Assembly (NCBI GenBank): GCA_947579605.1 | Contig: OX388317.1 | Span: forward strand, 14,713,384 to 14,777,383 | Origin: Athripsodes cinereus | Taxonomy: Eukaryota; Arthropoda; Insecta; Trichoptera; Leptoceridae | Direction: 5' to 3' | Length of the DNA stretch: 64,000 nucleotides | Shown: in pieces, positions 22,180 to 31,373 of the stretch | Numbering within the stretch: the first letter of the stretch is position 1 | How the letters are laid out: each line of letters begins with the position of its first letter | Program-made: the position numbers and the translations under genes | The notes under the pieces: generated by a model | What the model was told of the DNA's origin: nothing | What the model saw: the letters and a program-made list of their open reading frames with translations, nothing else | The model's database searches: none

Positions 22180-22290
22180 TCACGCCGTATCCCATGTGGG
22201 GTAGGCAGAAAAAACGGAACGCCACATATCCTGCATTCCGTTCTCTTCTTTGTACCCTTCACCCATTTTGACGCGGCATGATGGGTGGAT
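22180..22290 (-). mobile_element. Decayed RTE-type LINE 3' end
   Basis: CACGCCGTATCCCATGTGGGG, TAGGCAGAAAAAACGGAACGCC and CATTCCGTTCTC parallel the antisense RTE stop-codon region of the 23.6-kb copy (CACGCCG...CGGGGT-AGCAGAAAGGA). A run of ACTATACTATA precedes it as a probable tail. No frame is left. Confidence 0.55.
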
Positions 22291-22299
22291 ATACATCTG

Positions 22300-23140
22300 G
22301 TAAAATGTTCTTTTATGCGCAATATACATTCTATTTAAAAAAATCATTTAAATCAAATGTTGATATTACCCTATTTTTTTTGCATATACTTAAATTGTTA
22401 GAATTTATTTAATTAAAATTTCAATCATAAGATTTTCTTTGATAAATTACAATGGCATTTTACTAAATATTAATTGTATTACACTAAGCAATATATTATT
22501 TTGAAACCGCATAATTTGTAAATTAATTTGGCTACGCTTTAATGCTTCTACAAAACAACTTTAATAAATTGTGTTTTATGTATATTTTTCTTCCCATATG
22601 AACCTAAATTCCCAAAACATTAATAAGATTTTTTTGGCACAAATCCAAAACATGACATTTCACTCATGGAAAAAATTGTGCTAAGATAAAATCTGTGTTG
22701 TTGTATTAAATAATGTACATAGTAAAATATGATTGGATATTTTCAATTACTTAAATTCAATCGTCCAATGAAATTTCAAGAAAACGCCCACAATACGGAA
22801 ATATTTATAAAGCTTAAAGTTTATAATATAAATATGGATTAATTATGAATAACGAGTAATAATTTTTAATCATATTCCACAAAACTTTTATATCCATTAT
22901 TTGTTAATATTTTTTACACACGGATGTGTGTTAAATAATAATAAAAAAAAACATGTGACACACACAGAAACGGGTGACTGACACAGAAACGGCTGAAATT
23001 TATTTGATATGACACAGAAAAATTGACGAACTTACATAGAAATCAGTGACACTGATATAGAAACACGTTACATTTGGCACATGTGTCCGTGTGGCTTGTT
23101 ATACCAGGTGAATACCCTGAGGCATTGAAAGCGATAGGTA
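22300..23140. other. No recognised gene; short TGACACAGAAA repeats
   Basis: AT-rich sequence. At 22956-23075 the words TGACACACACAGAAACGG, TGACACAGAAACGGCTG, TGACACAGAAAAATTGACG and GACACTGATATAGAAACACG form a degenerate short tandem array. Nothing else could be supported. Confidence 0.4.
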
Positions 23141-23142
23141 TA

Positions 23143-23245
23143 TCAAAAATAATAATAACACTTTATTGCTTAAAAAAGAAATCATGAGCAATTGTTAAGC
23201 TTATTGCCCCGAGGCAATATCTGTGAGTTAACTAAAATAATGAAC
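23143..23245 (-). repeat. LINE 3'-UTR tail fragment (copy 2)
   Basis: Matches 2743-2836: AATAATAATAACACTTTATTGC, TTATTGCCCCGAGGCAATATC and GTTAACTAAAATAATG. On the minus strand it carries a GCAATAAAG polyadenylation signal followed by (TTA)n. Confidence 0.55.
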
Positions 23246-23437
23246 ATAAGAAGAAATTAAATCCCCATGGGATGATCACTATACAATATTATAGTTGGTT
23301 GTGATCAGTGAAACAATATTCTTATAAATATGACAACAACTCTAGGAGATAAAATCTTATAGAAAATATAAATATTAATTACTAGCTGACGCAGCGAATT
23401 TCGTACCGCCTAACAATCAATGAATGATAAACATACA

Positions 23438-23567
23438 TACATGTATGTAAGGTGAAAACTGGCTCAGTCTACCTTGGTACGGGCTCATGCCCAGTTAGGT
23501 AGATTTTTTTTGTGACTTATCTTTTAAAAACTGTTTTGTAAATGAAATGAATAAATAAATAAATAAA
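23438..23567 (+). repeat. LINE-type 3' end with (AATA)n tail
   Basis: GGCTCAGTCTACCTTGG, GGGCTCATGCCCAGTTAGG, then GTAAATGAAATGAATAAATAA. It meets the (ATAC)n tail of the antisense RTE copy, so two retroelements lie tail to tail. Confidence 0.5.
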
Positions 23568-23907
23568 TACATACATACCATCACGCCGTTTCCCTCGCGG
23601 GGTGAGCAGAAAGGATCGAGCGCCACTTCCTTCTATCCTTGCATACATTTTTTGCTTCCGTCACTGTCATACAATTCCTCATGCATGCTCTCCTGTTCAC
23701 TGTGCTCAACACGTGACCGTCCTGTAGAATTTGATCTAAATGATCTTGCCATTTGATTCTCGGACGTCCACGTCTCCGAGCACCATTCCTCTCAGCCAAA
23801 TATATCTTCTTGGTCATTCTGTCCTCATTCATTCTTTCTACGTGCCCAAACGATCGTAACTTATTTACATTCATCCTCGTAACCACACCAACTTTCATTC
23901 CACATTA
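23568..23907 (-). mobile_element. RTE-type LINE, downstream half (split by the LTR element)
   Basis: The minus-strand ORF 23898-23581 (105 codons) reads KLRSFGHVERMNEDRMTKKIY, ARRRGRPRIKWQDHL, VNRRACMRNCMTVTEA and DRRKWRSILSAHPARE, the RTE C-terminus. An (ATAC)n tail lies at its 3' end. The coding sequence is cut at CATTACTTT, where the LTR retrotransposon inserts, and resumes at 32104. The uninterrupted paralogue at 57.1-57.5 kb reads CACATTCCTTTTCG across the same junction. Confidence 0.88.
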
Positions 23908-23911
23908 CTTT

Positions 23912-24637
23912 TGTTAGGTACCAACGAGTAGATACCTAGAATATAGCAGATGTAACTAATAAATTAAAAGGACAATTAAAATTGTAACAATAAGACTAAA
24001 TTGAAAAGGATGAAATTCTTTTGAAATTATATTTTTAAATAGTTTAGTGTTGGTATTGTCTATAGTATTGAATAGACAAATGTTGATATTGTCCTTGAAG
24101 AATAATATTGTATCATAAAAGATTGATGCAACAGGAACCTTAACAATTAATATTGTTTGGTTAAATTCTTGAGCACCTGCAAGCTATTGTGTAAATAACA
24201 CAAAAGAGTAAAGGCTAACACCTTACAATAGAAGAGAAAGCTTATTCTTGCACAATAAGTGTTTCCAAGGAATAAATAAATAATACAAGGGGGTGTAACT
24301 ATAATTATTATAACATTTTCTAGTATTTCATTGGTTAAATTTTAAGAGTTAGCATACCTTGTTATTGGCCATTATCAAATAAGGGTGGCACCAATTGACA
24401 CACCCACATATTTCAAATTGCATAAAACCGATATGCAGACAAAATCTTAGAGATCATTTTCCATCATACATCTTAGAGCGCACATCCCGCTCTCACTACT
24501 ATCACAAATCTCCAATACATAATCCTACCTGTAATACTATAGCATCTGTGTTTGCGATTGAATATAATAATACGAATAAATAATTAATATCACTCCAGAG
24601 TTTTATTCGTGTAGTGTGGAACAGAAGACCTTTAACA
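23912..24637 (+). repeat. 5' LTR
   Basis: 726 bp, TG...CA ends, identical by eye to 31374-32099 at a constant offset of 7462. A polyadenylation signal AATAAA lies at 24575-24580. The R/U5 boundary is not evident. A 62-codon ORF inside it occurs in both LTRs and is not considered coding. Confidence 0.95.
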
Positions 24638-24638
24638 C

Positions 24639-24656
24639 TGGTGGCAGCGGCGGGAT
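24639..24656 (+). other. Primer binding site
   Basis: TGGTGGCAGCGGCGGGAT starts one base after the 5' LTR. It begins with the TGG that pairs with tRNA CCA and is GC-rich against an AT-rich background. The pattern resembles tRNA-Leu-type sites, but the tRNA was not verified. Confidence 0.75.
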
Positions 24657-25152
24657 AATCTCTACGTTTTATTGCGTGCAAGTTAATTATCGCGTTAGAT
24701 TGAACTTTTTGCTGTGTAATTAATTACTCAAATTACATCTTTCCAAGTTACCTGGAAAAACGACATTGGAGTATCGTCGCGCAGTAATTTACCACATCAA
24801 GTTATCTAAAACGTGCGATAAACACACTGATACACATAAAACGGTCCATCGGTTTGAGAGAAACACCCACATTCTCTCTGAAGATCAGCAGACTCCAAGG
24901 AGACGTCCAAGGATCCAGCAGGTCCAGAGAATTCGAGAGGTTGCACCACACACCGGGAATCCAGCCCAAGATTTTCCTCCACGGTTGACGAGACCGGTAT
25001 CATCTTGGAAGAGGCTCGAGCAGATCAAGATTCCTACGCTAGTCTTGTTGTTCAAGTCACGTTGTTGGACTTCCTGTACCACCGCAGAATCGCCTGATCA
25101 GCGACGAAGCACATCGCAGATATTTAGTATAAGGTAAGGATTTTTATTTCGT

Positions 25153-25210
25153 AATATGCTTTATCAACAGTAGCTCATTTCACGTTGACTACTACTGATA
25201 AACGCATATT
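25153..25210 (+). other. Leader hairpin
   Basis: AATATGC (25153-25159) pairs with GCATATT (25204-25210), TTTATC (25160-25165) with GATAAA (25197-25202), and AGTAG (25169-25173) with CTACT (25189-25193), with small bulges. Confidence 0.6.
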
Positions 25211-25457
25211 AGATAGTAGTATATTTTGAATTGTTTTTATAGCCCATTCCATGTTGGATGTAAAATTTCAATTCAAAATAAACCTTTGAGGAATTTTATT
25301 TATGTAACACCTCAAATTTAACAGATTGAGCATTAGGTAATGATATGTTGAATATAAAATTTCAAATTATAATATAAATTTCTGAATTCCATTCAGATAC
25401 CTCAATTTAAATCAGAGGAAAATTAATGTCTCATATCTGAGGGATCTCTAATTAAAA

Positions 25458-25503
25458 CTGGTATAGGGTTATTCGCGCATAAAATACTTATATCAGGTAG
25501 CGC
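25458..25503 (+). other. Predicted H-type pseudoknot 1
   Basis: Stem 1 is CTGGTATAGG (25458-25467) with CTTATATCAG (25487-25496), 10 pairs including two G-U. Stem 2 is GCGC (25475-25478) with GCGC (25500-25503). The strands interleave (S1, S2, S1', S2'), giving loops of 7, 8 and 3 nt. The preceding word TTAAAACTGG is shared with pseudoknot 2. Confidence 0.5.
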
Positions 25504-25564
25504 AATTGTTAAAATCACATTAAAACTGGAAATATTCCAGGTTGGAAAAGGGATTCCGTTAAAA

Positions 25565-25614
25565 CTGGCATATGGTTGTAAGGTGCATTAATACATATGT
25601 CAGGAACTGCACCT
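25565..25614 (+). other. Predicted H-type pseudoknot 2
   Basis: Stem 1 is CTGGCATATG (25565-25574) with CATATGTCAG (25594-25603). Stem 2 is AGGTGCA (25581-25587) with TGCACCT (25608-25614). The strand order is the same as in pseudoknot 1. Two stem-1 pairs differ from copy 1 in a compensatory way (T-A to C-G, G-T to T-A), and stem 2 is wholly different yet still paired. Confidence 0.5.
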
Positions 25615-25740
25615 ATTTTTAGATTTTTGTGATTTTCAACTTATTTAAATTGGGTAATAAATAAATAAAAAATTATAAACTTAAAACAATTATAAAAATA
25701 TAATATATAACAGGCATTTAATTGGGAATTTAATAAATAC

Positions 25741-25868
25741 GTATGAGGTTGTAAATAATTGAAATTAAAACTCATACTTAATTGTGAAATTAAAACAAGT
25801 GCATAACTTGGTTCAGAAAATTAAAACGAGCATTTAAACTCGGTTCTGTAAATAACCTTGTAGTTATT
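25741..25868 (+). other. Cluster of small leader stem-loops
   Basis: GTATGAG (25741-25747) pairs with CTCATAC (25771-25777), CAAGT (25796-25800) with ACTTG (25806-25810), CGAG (25827-25830) with CTCG (25839-25842), and AATAAC (25851-25856) with GTTATT (25863-25868). The second and third are copies of one unit: both follow ATTAAAAC and precede GGTTC, and an A-T pair is replaced by G-C. Confidence 0.5.
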
Positions 25869-26575
25869 TTATTAGTATGTAGATATACATATTTGAAATT
25901 TATACTATTACAAAATTAAATCAAAACGTAGTTCTGAGACAAAAAGAAATATTGTTTATGCTTGACAAATATTGTTTATATTGTTTTAATTGAAAAAAAA
26001 AGGAAATATTGCTAATACGAGTAAATACTCAGTGGTATAATTTTAATGTTTGTGTAAAATATTATATCAGGAAGCATGAACCAAATGCTGAATTATTGTA
26101 TGAGAACTGTGAATCACAGATTTGATGAGAAATTGTAAAATTGTTAATTAATCGATTAAAACTTAAGTTATAACATTTTAAAGCATTAGACTGTTATTCC
26201 ATTATTATCTTATTAAATTATAGAAGAAACTCAACGGTGTTGAAAACCGAAAAGGCCAAATTGAAATTATATATCGATTATGTTGACATTTATTTGAATT
26301 GCTTCAACTGATATTGTGTGTTGTTGAAATTATTGCATACTTAACTTACTCCTTATATATACATATATAAATTCATTTATCGTCTAAATCGAGTCAATTG
26401 AAATTTCGAATTTACAAATAAATAATTATTGTCTTATAATAAATATCAATATTTCTAAACACAGTTAAAATTTTTTCACTAAAAATTTTGTAACATAAAT
26501 TATTTTCTCATAACATAAATTCTCTTTATTATCGTTATTTTCTAAGCACATCATTTAATTCGTTAAATTGCGAAG

Positions 26576-27113
26576 ATGTCTAAGGTAAATCAATCTGTGC
26601 ATTCAGATGATTTGGACATGGAAATTGGAGGAAAACAACCTCTTTACAGCCTATCCACACTTTTCCGTTGGATAGACATTTACGATGGGTCCAGATTAAA
26701 ATTGAACGAATGTATAGCTAATACGGATGCTGCATTTGAACTAGCAACCGAAGATCAGCGACCAATTTTATTGGCGTTTGCTCGAAAACAATTAACTGGA
26801 CGTGCTAAAATAATGGTATCAATTAAAATTACACAAACTTGGCAAAGTCGTAAAGAAATTCTCAAAGATTATTTTTCTTCTGTAATATCACTAGACGAAT
26901 TAATTTTAGAAGCGCAAACGTCTTAGTGAATCTACAAATGAACAGGTAAATGAAAATACATTTAAAAATAATACTTGTAAATCTAATAACGTGATGCTTA
27001 TGAAACAAATAAATTTCAAATCAAGTATTACGTGCAATTATTGTAAAAAATTAGGTCACACTAAAAATGGTTGTTACACTTTGAGGAATAAAACAGAAAG
27101 GAACTTGAAATAA
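26576..27113 (+). pseudogene. Truncated, frameshifted gag with CCHC zinc knuckle
   Basis: The first frame (26576-26926, 116 codons) begins MSKVNQSVHS and contains FRWIDIYDGSRLKLNECIAN, LLAFARKQLTGRAK and TWQSRKEILKDYF, which resemble the capsid-type core of insect Ty3/gypsy gag. A +1 shift near 26910 moves into a second frame to the stop at 27111-27113. That frame carries CNYCKKLGHTKNGC (27033-27074), a perfect CX2CX4HX4C nucleic-acid-binding knuckle. The total of roughly 180 residues is short for gag and there is no protease or pol downstream. The frame break may be decay or a deliberate shift. With identical LTRs, it is more likely the state in which this subfamily moves. Confidence 0.75.
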
Positions 27114-27395
27114 ATTAAGAAAGAACCAAGGAATGTGATTAATGAGATGAATTTAAAAACGTACCTACTTGTAATAAATAAATTAGATGTTCACAATTGT
27201 TTTCCAAGGTTAATTTGCCATTTAAAAAAATAAATAAAAAATAAATTACCTTAACTGATCAAATAAACGGTTGTAATATGATACACGTATTTAATAAAAT
27301 TTATGATACAATTCATTAGAAAGGGACGAAAAGATTGGTATACCCTTTTTATGTACACTGTAAATTGGTACAGTGGATTTGATTCGTCCAGGGGT

Positions 27396-28190
27396 ATTGT
27401 AAGCTGACTAATAAAACAGCTGATTTGTAATATTGTAAGCTGATTAATAAAACAGCTGATTTGTAATATTGTAAGCTGATTAATGGAACAGCTGATTTGT
27501 AGTATTGTAAGCTGATTAGTGGAACAGCTGATTTGTAATATTGTAAGCTGATTAATGGAACAGCTGATTTGTAATATTGTAAGCTTTTGCAAGCTGATTT
27601 GTTGATGTAAGCTTTGGCAAGCTGATTTGTTGATGTAAGCTTTTGCAAGCTGATTTGTTGATGTAAGCTTTTGCAAGCTGATTTGTTGATGTAAGCTTTT
27701 GCAAGCCGATTTGTTGTGTGTGTAAGCCGATTAGTAAAACGGCTGATTTGTATTATTGTAGGCTATGGAAGCCGATTTGTGATGTTGTAGGCTATTTGAA
27801 GAATGGCTGATTTGTTATTGTAGGCTATGGAAGCCGATTTGTGATGTTGTAGGCTATTTGAAGAATGGCTGATTTGTTTTTGTAGGCTATGGAAGCCGAT
27901 TTGTGATGTTGTAGGCTATTTGAAGAATGGCTGATTTGTTATTGTAGGCTATGGAAGCCGATTTGTGATGTTGTAGGCTATTTGAAGAATGGCTGATTTG
28001 TTTTGTAGGCTATGGAAGCCGATTTGTGATGTTGTAGGCTATTTGAAGAATGGCTGATTTGAAATATTGTAGGCATTGATTGCCGATTTGTTGTTGTGTA
28101 AGCCGATTAATAAAATGGCTGATTTGAAATATTGTAGGCGTTTGATAGCCGATTTGTTTTTGTATAAGCTGTTGGTGGAACTGCTGATGT
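27396..28190 (+). repeat. Array of about 25 covarying stem-loops (minisatellite)
   Basis: Three unit lengths follow one another: 36 bp (five times), 28 bp (five times), and a 62-bp pair of units (five times), then single variants. Almost every unit is a short stem-loop followed by GATTTGT. Stem examples are AGCTG/CAGCT (27438-27442 with 27453-27457), AGCTT/AAGCT (27582-27586 with 27591-27595), AGCCG/CGGCT (27725-27729 with 27740-27744), GGCT/AGCC (27761-27764 with 27770-27773), GGCTATT/AATGGCT with G-U pairs (27790-27796 with 27802-27808), and GGCA/TGCC (28072-28075 with 28081-28084). Both strands of a stem change together. ORFs over the array are by-products of the repeat. Confidence 0.85.
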
Positions 28191-28298
28191 TTAATGTTGA
28201 CTTATGTACATTGCTTTGTAATGGATTTGAATTACTTTATGAAGGCAATAAAGTATATACTAATGCATGCATGAAATAAAAATAATAATAATAAAAAT

Positions 28299-28850
28299 CT
28301 TTTCCACTTTGAGGGAATTGGAAAATGATACAATATAAAAACCTTATCATCTTGAGGGAAGTGAAAGAAAATTATTTAAAATTTATATAATTACTTGTGA
28401 GGGATATTAAATTAAAAATATATACCTTAATATGTAAAAATAAAATGTTTTCCAAATTGAGAGACATGGAAATTATTTAATATAAAAAAAAAACCTTATC
28501 ACTTTGATGTGGGTGAAATGAACAAATTACCTTATCTGTAATATATTATATATTTGCAATATAAAATTATTGAATATATTCGACACTTATAAATTTGATT
28601 ATCATCATTTTGTGGAAAGTGAATGAAATAAATTAATTGGTTTTTATTGTACTTGATATTTTAATAATGAATTTGATAAATAAAATCTTCATGACTTGAG
28701 GAAAGTGCATGAAATAAAATATAAATAAAATCTTCATCACTTGAGGAAGTAAATGGAATGAATTGATTGATCTCTAATATATTTTGATACTTTGATAATG
28801 AATGTGATGAATGAGACCTTCATCATTTTGAGGGAATTGAATGAAATTGA
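28299..28850 (+). repeat. Second degenerate stem-loop array (GAGGGA loop)
   Basis: About nine units carry a TTGAGGGAA-like loop with inverted flanks. Examples are TTTTCC/GGAAAA (28300-28305 with 28320-28325), TCATCTT/AAGTGA (28347-28353 with 28359-28364, one unpaired base), and TTCATG/CATGAA (28688-28693 with 28708-28713) with inner ACTT/AAGT. Other units near 28450, 28495, 28605, 28735 and 28820 fit less well. The spacing is irregular and the flanks are AT-rich. Confidence 0.6.
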
Positions 28851-31020
28851 TGTTTTAAGCATTTTGTCGTAATGCTAATGTTAATTAAAAATAAAAACAT
28901 TAAATGTTAAAAAGATGTGAAAGTAATACTTTATTATCTTTGATGAAATTGTTCAGGTAAACAAAATACTTAAAGTAATTATATGTTCTTTTTACTTGAT
29001 TCGGAAGAAATCATACCTTCTTAGATCAATTTCTATTTCTGATAAAACGGAATTCATACTTATCAATTCCATAATTTTACTGATATTGAGATGTTATAGA
29101 CATTATAAATGTTTCTTATTTTAAAATATATTGTACAAGTATTTTACATCATAATAACTTTGTATTAACGTGTATTTCTGACACGGCAATAATCGATTTT
29201 ATTTAAATATTGTTTTAGTTGTAACCTTTGAGCAATTAAATAATTTGTAATGTTATGTTCGAAAAGGTTATTGAATTTTTATAAATAGTTATTACCAAAA
29301 TACTATTTGAACCACTATGTACTGTGACTCCTTGCTAGGAATTGCAAGTTTCCAAATTATAATATTAATATTAGAAAGAATTACTGGATATTAAGAAATA
29401 CTTTAATTTTAAATTTGGAAAGGGTAAATTTTTAAGTAATCATAAAGTAAAAAATTCTGGCATTATAAGGGACGAGCAAGAAGGATATCTGAAGATAATG
29501 GAAGTTATAATTCGTATTTGGTAACTTTTACCGACTTTCAAAAATGATATTTGTATCACGTACTGTAATATTTGCTTAAAATTATTGTAAATTAATGGAG
29601 CCCTTGCCAATGAAATAAATTAAATCAGGTTCAACTCCTTGTTGTCTTGAACAAGATTATTGTAAATGAATGTGTAATGGAACTTTTTTGTTGATTATGT
29701 AAAATTTTGCTCCTGTAGGGAAAAGAGAGTTAAAAGAAACAGAAACTTGTGAATATATGTAATTAAAACATATATGTGTAAATATAAGGTGAAATATATA
29801 AAAAATAAAATAATAAAAATCATGCAACTTTTGAAATTGCATCAGAATTAAATTAGTGAATAACATTGCAAAAAGAACTAAAAATTCAATGTATTGAAAT
29901 TGTGATAACCTATTCTTTGTATTACCATGTTAGTGAAATCTTATTAATAATTCAGGTTATGCATATTCTATACCTTAAATTGCCATTGTAATGCATTATT
30001 ATGTTGTCACATATTCTAAGTTAAATTATTTGAATTATTTTCCATCATTTGATATGGTTGGTTGAATTATAAACATTGAAGTATTGTTTTGTAAATGAAA
30101 GGAAAATTTGAATTAAATAAATGAATACAAAACTTTAAAATTAAAACATAAGCTTGTACCTAATGGGTTTTATATAAAAAATAATGTATAATTATTATGT
30201 TTGTAAACATTGAGCATTTTTGTTGATTATCCATGGTAAGATATTTGTTTCAATAACGAAAAGATTGAATAAATGATAATTAATCTTTTAAATTAGAAGT
30301 ATCAAAATCTTATCTATTTGATATTCAATTTTCACGTTTATTTAACGATATAATATAATATATACAATATTATTGTTTATAAATTAAAGGGAATTAATAT
30401 GTTCTATTTAGAACTTTAACATGCACTAAAAGTAATTATTACAAAATAAATTGTATGGTGCATTATCTCGACATCTTTTGCGTTAAAAATTTAATATTTA
30501 CCTAATGACTTTAAAGTAACAATAAGTCACACTGATTTCTTACTTAGAAATATAAGTGCGATGAAATACCTTTTGTATTTTATATATATAAAATTATTAC
30601 GAGTTAATACCTTAACCAATTGTGTAATAGGTATAATTTATGTTATATTTACGAACATTGTAATAATTGTTCAGATTCATTGATTTAACTTATGCATTTA
30701 TAATTGATGTGAGAGTAATACTGTCTGTCTTTTATGACACTGTCCAATAAAACATAATTTACCCATCTGACCATTGTCAGACCTTATTAATATTGTATTT
30801 AATATAAAGATTTATCAAAAGCTTTGTAAATTGAAGGTACCTAGTAAATTGAAAATGTTGTTTTAGGGTCTTGTCCCATATGGTATTACTCCTATGATAA
30901 TTACACAATCTCTTGAAAATTGTAATCAGGAAGAAAATTTAAATATCAATTATTAATTGTAAATTTGATACAACTCATAAATTAATTATTATAATTTTAA
31001 TGTTGTAATCATGTAACGCG
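28851..31020 (+). other. AT-rich non-coding body of the LTR element
   Basis: This is where pol would be expected. No RT (FADD/YADD), RNase H or integrase (HHCC, DDE) signature was found in any frame. ORFs are below about 70 codons. Confidence 0.65.
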
Positions 31021-31026
31021 TAAATT

Positions 31027-31062
31027 ATTCGCCAATAAAGGGTTGTTATCCCCACTGCGAAT
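31027..31062 (+). other. Stem-loop A of a covarying pair
   Basis: ATTCGC (31027-31032) pairs with GCGAAT (31057-31062). The loop begins CAATAAAGG and ends TTATCCCCACT, matching stem-loop B. Confidence 0.65.
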
Positions 31063-31188
31063 GAACAACGCGATAGGAATATTGTATCTAGGAATTAAGA
31101 ATTGAATACTTACTAAAAACTGTATGTTTATTTGCATAAAAATGTAGATTATGCTGAATTGCATTAAATTTTAGTATTGTAAGCGGGT

Positions 31189-31230
31189 GTTACTTGCCAA
31201 TAAAGGTCATTTATCCCAACTGCAAGTAAC
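31189..31230 (+). other. Stem-loop B of a covarying pair
   Basis: GTTACTTGC (31189-31197) pairs with GCAAGTAAC (31222-31230), 9 bp. The loop, CAATAAAGG...TTATCCCAACT, is conserved with stem-loop A although the stems differ. Confidence 0.65.
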
Positions 31231-31326
31231 CAATGCATTAGGAAAATACATACATTGTAAGTAGCAATTTAAGAATTGGAATCATTTCTAAATTGTAATT
31301 ATTTGTGATATTGGAGATATGTGAGT

Positions 31327-31360
31327 GTTGAGTTATCTTTTGTTTCCCCGATAACTCAAC
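31327..31360 (+). other. 11-bp hairpin next to the polypurine tract
   Basis: GTTGAGTTATC (31327-31337) and GATAACTCAAC (31350-31360) are perfect complements around a 12-nt loop of T and C. The hairpin ends 5 bases before the purine tract that primes plus-strand synthesis. Confidence 0.75.
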
Positions 31361-31365
31361 TTGAT

Positions 31366-31373
31366 GAGGGAGG
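31366..31373 (+). other. Polypurine tract
   Basis: GAGGGAGG abuts the first base of the 3' LTR at 31374. Confidence 0.8.

Larger units (their letters stand above)
24657..26575 (+). other. Long structured leader of the LTR element
   Basis: About 1.9 kb lies between the PBS and the gag start. Frames here (for example 24766-25137) show no gag-like sequence and overlap one another on both strands, so I regard them as non-coding. The leader contains an 18-bp imperfect hairpin (25153-25210), two approximate 100-bp repeats (around 25250-25420, sharing GTTG-AT-TAAAATTTCAA), two pseudoknot-like structures and a run of small stem-loops. Such a long leader makes simple scanning to the gag ATG unlikely. 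Confidence 0.6.

Noticed and set aside
24395..24583. 62-codon ORF found twice, here and at 31857-32045
   Set aside because: Both lie inside the identical LTRs, with no motif. The duplication is explained by the LTRs.
24766..25137. 123-codon ORF after the PBS as a gag or accessory gene
   Set aside because: No gag-like motif, heavy overlap with minus-strand ORFs, and the real gag core is recognisable further downstream at 26576.
27251..27676. Minus-strand ORF with a 12-residue repeat
   Set aside because: It is produced by the 36-bp repeat units (36 is a multiple of 3), and the sense of the host element is the plus strand.
27396..28190. CRISPR-like array of regularly spaced repeats
   Set aside because: The units are contiguous with no unique spacers, the context is an insect LTR retrotransposon, and no cas genes exist.
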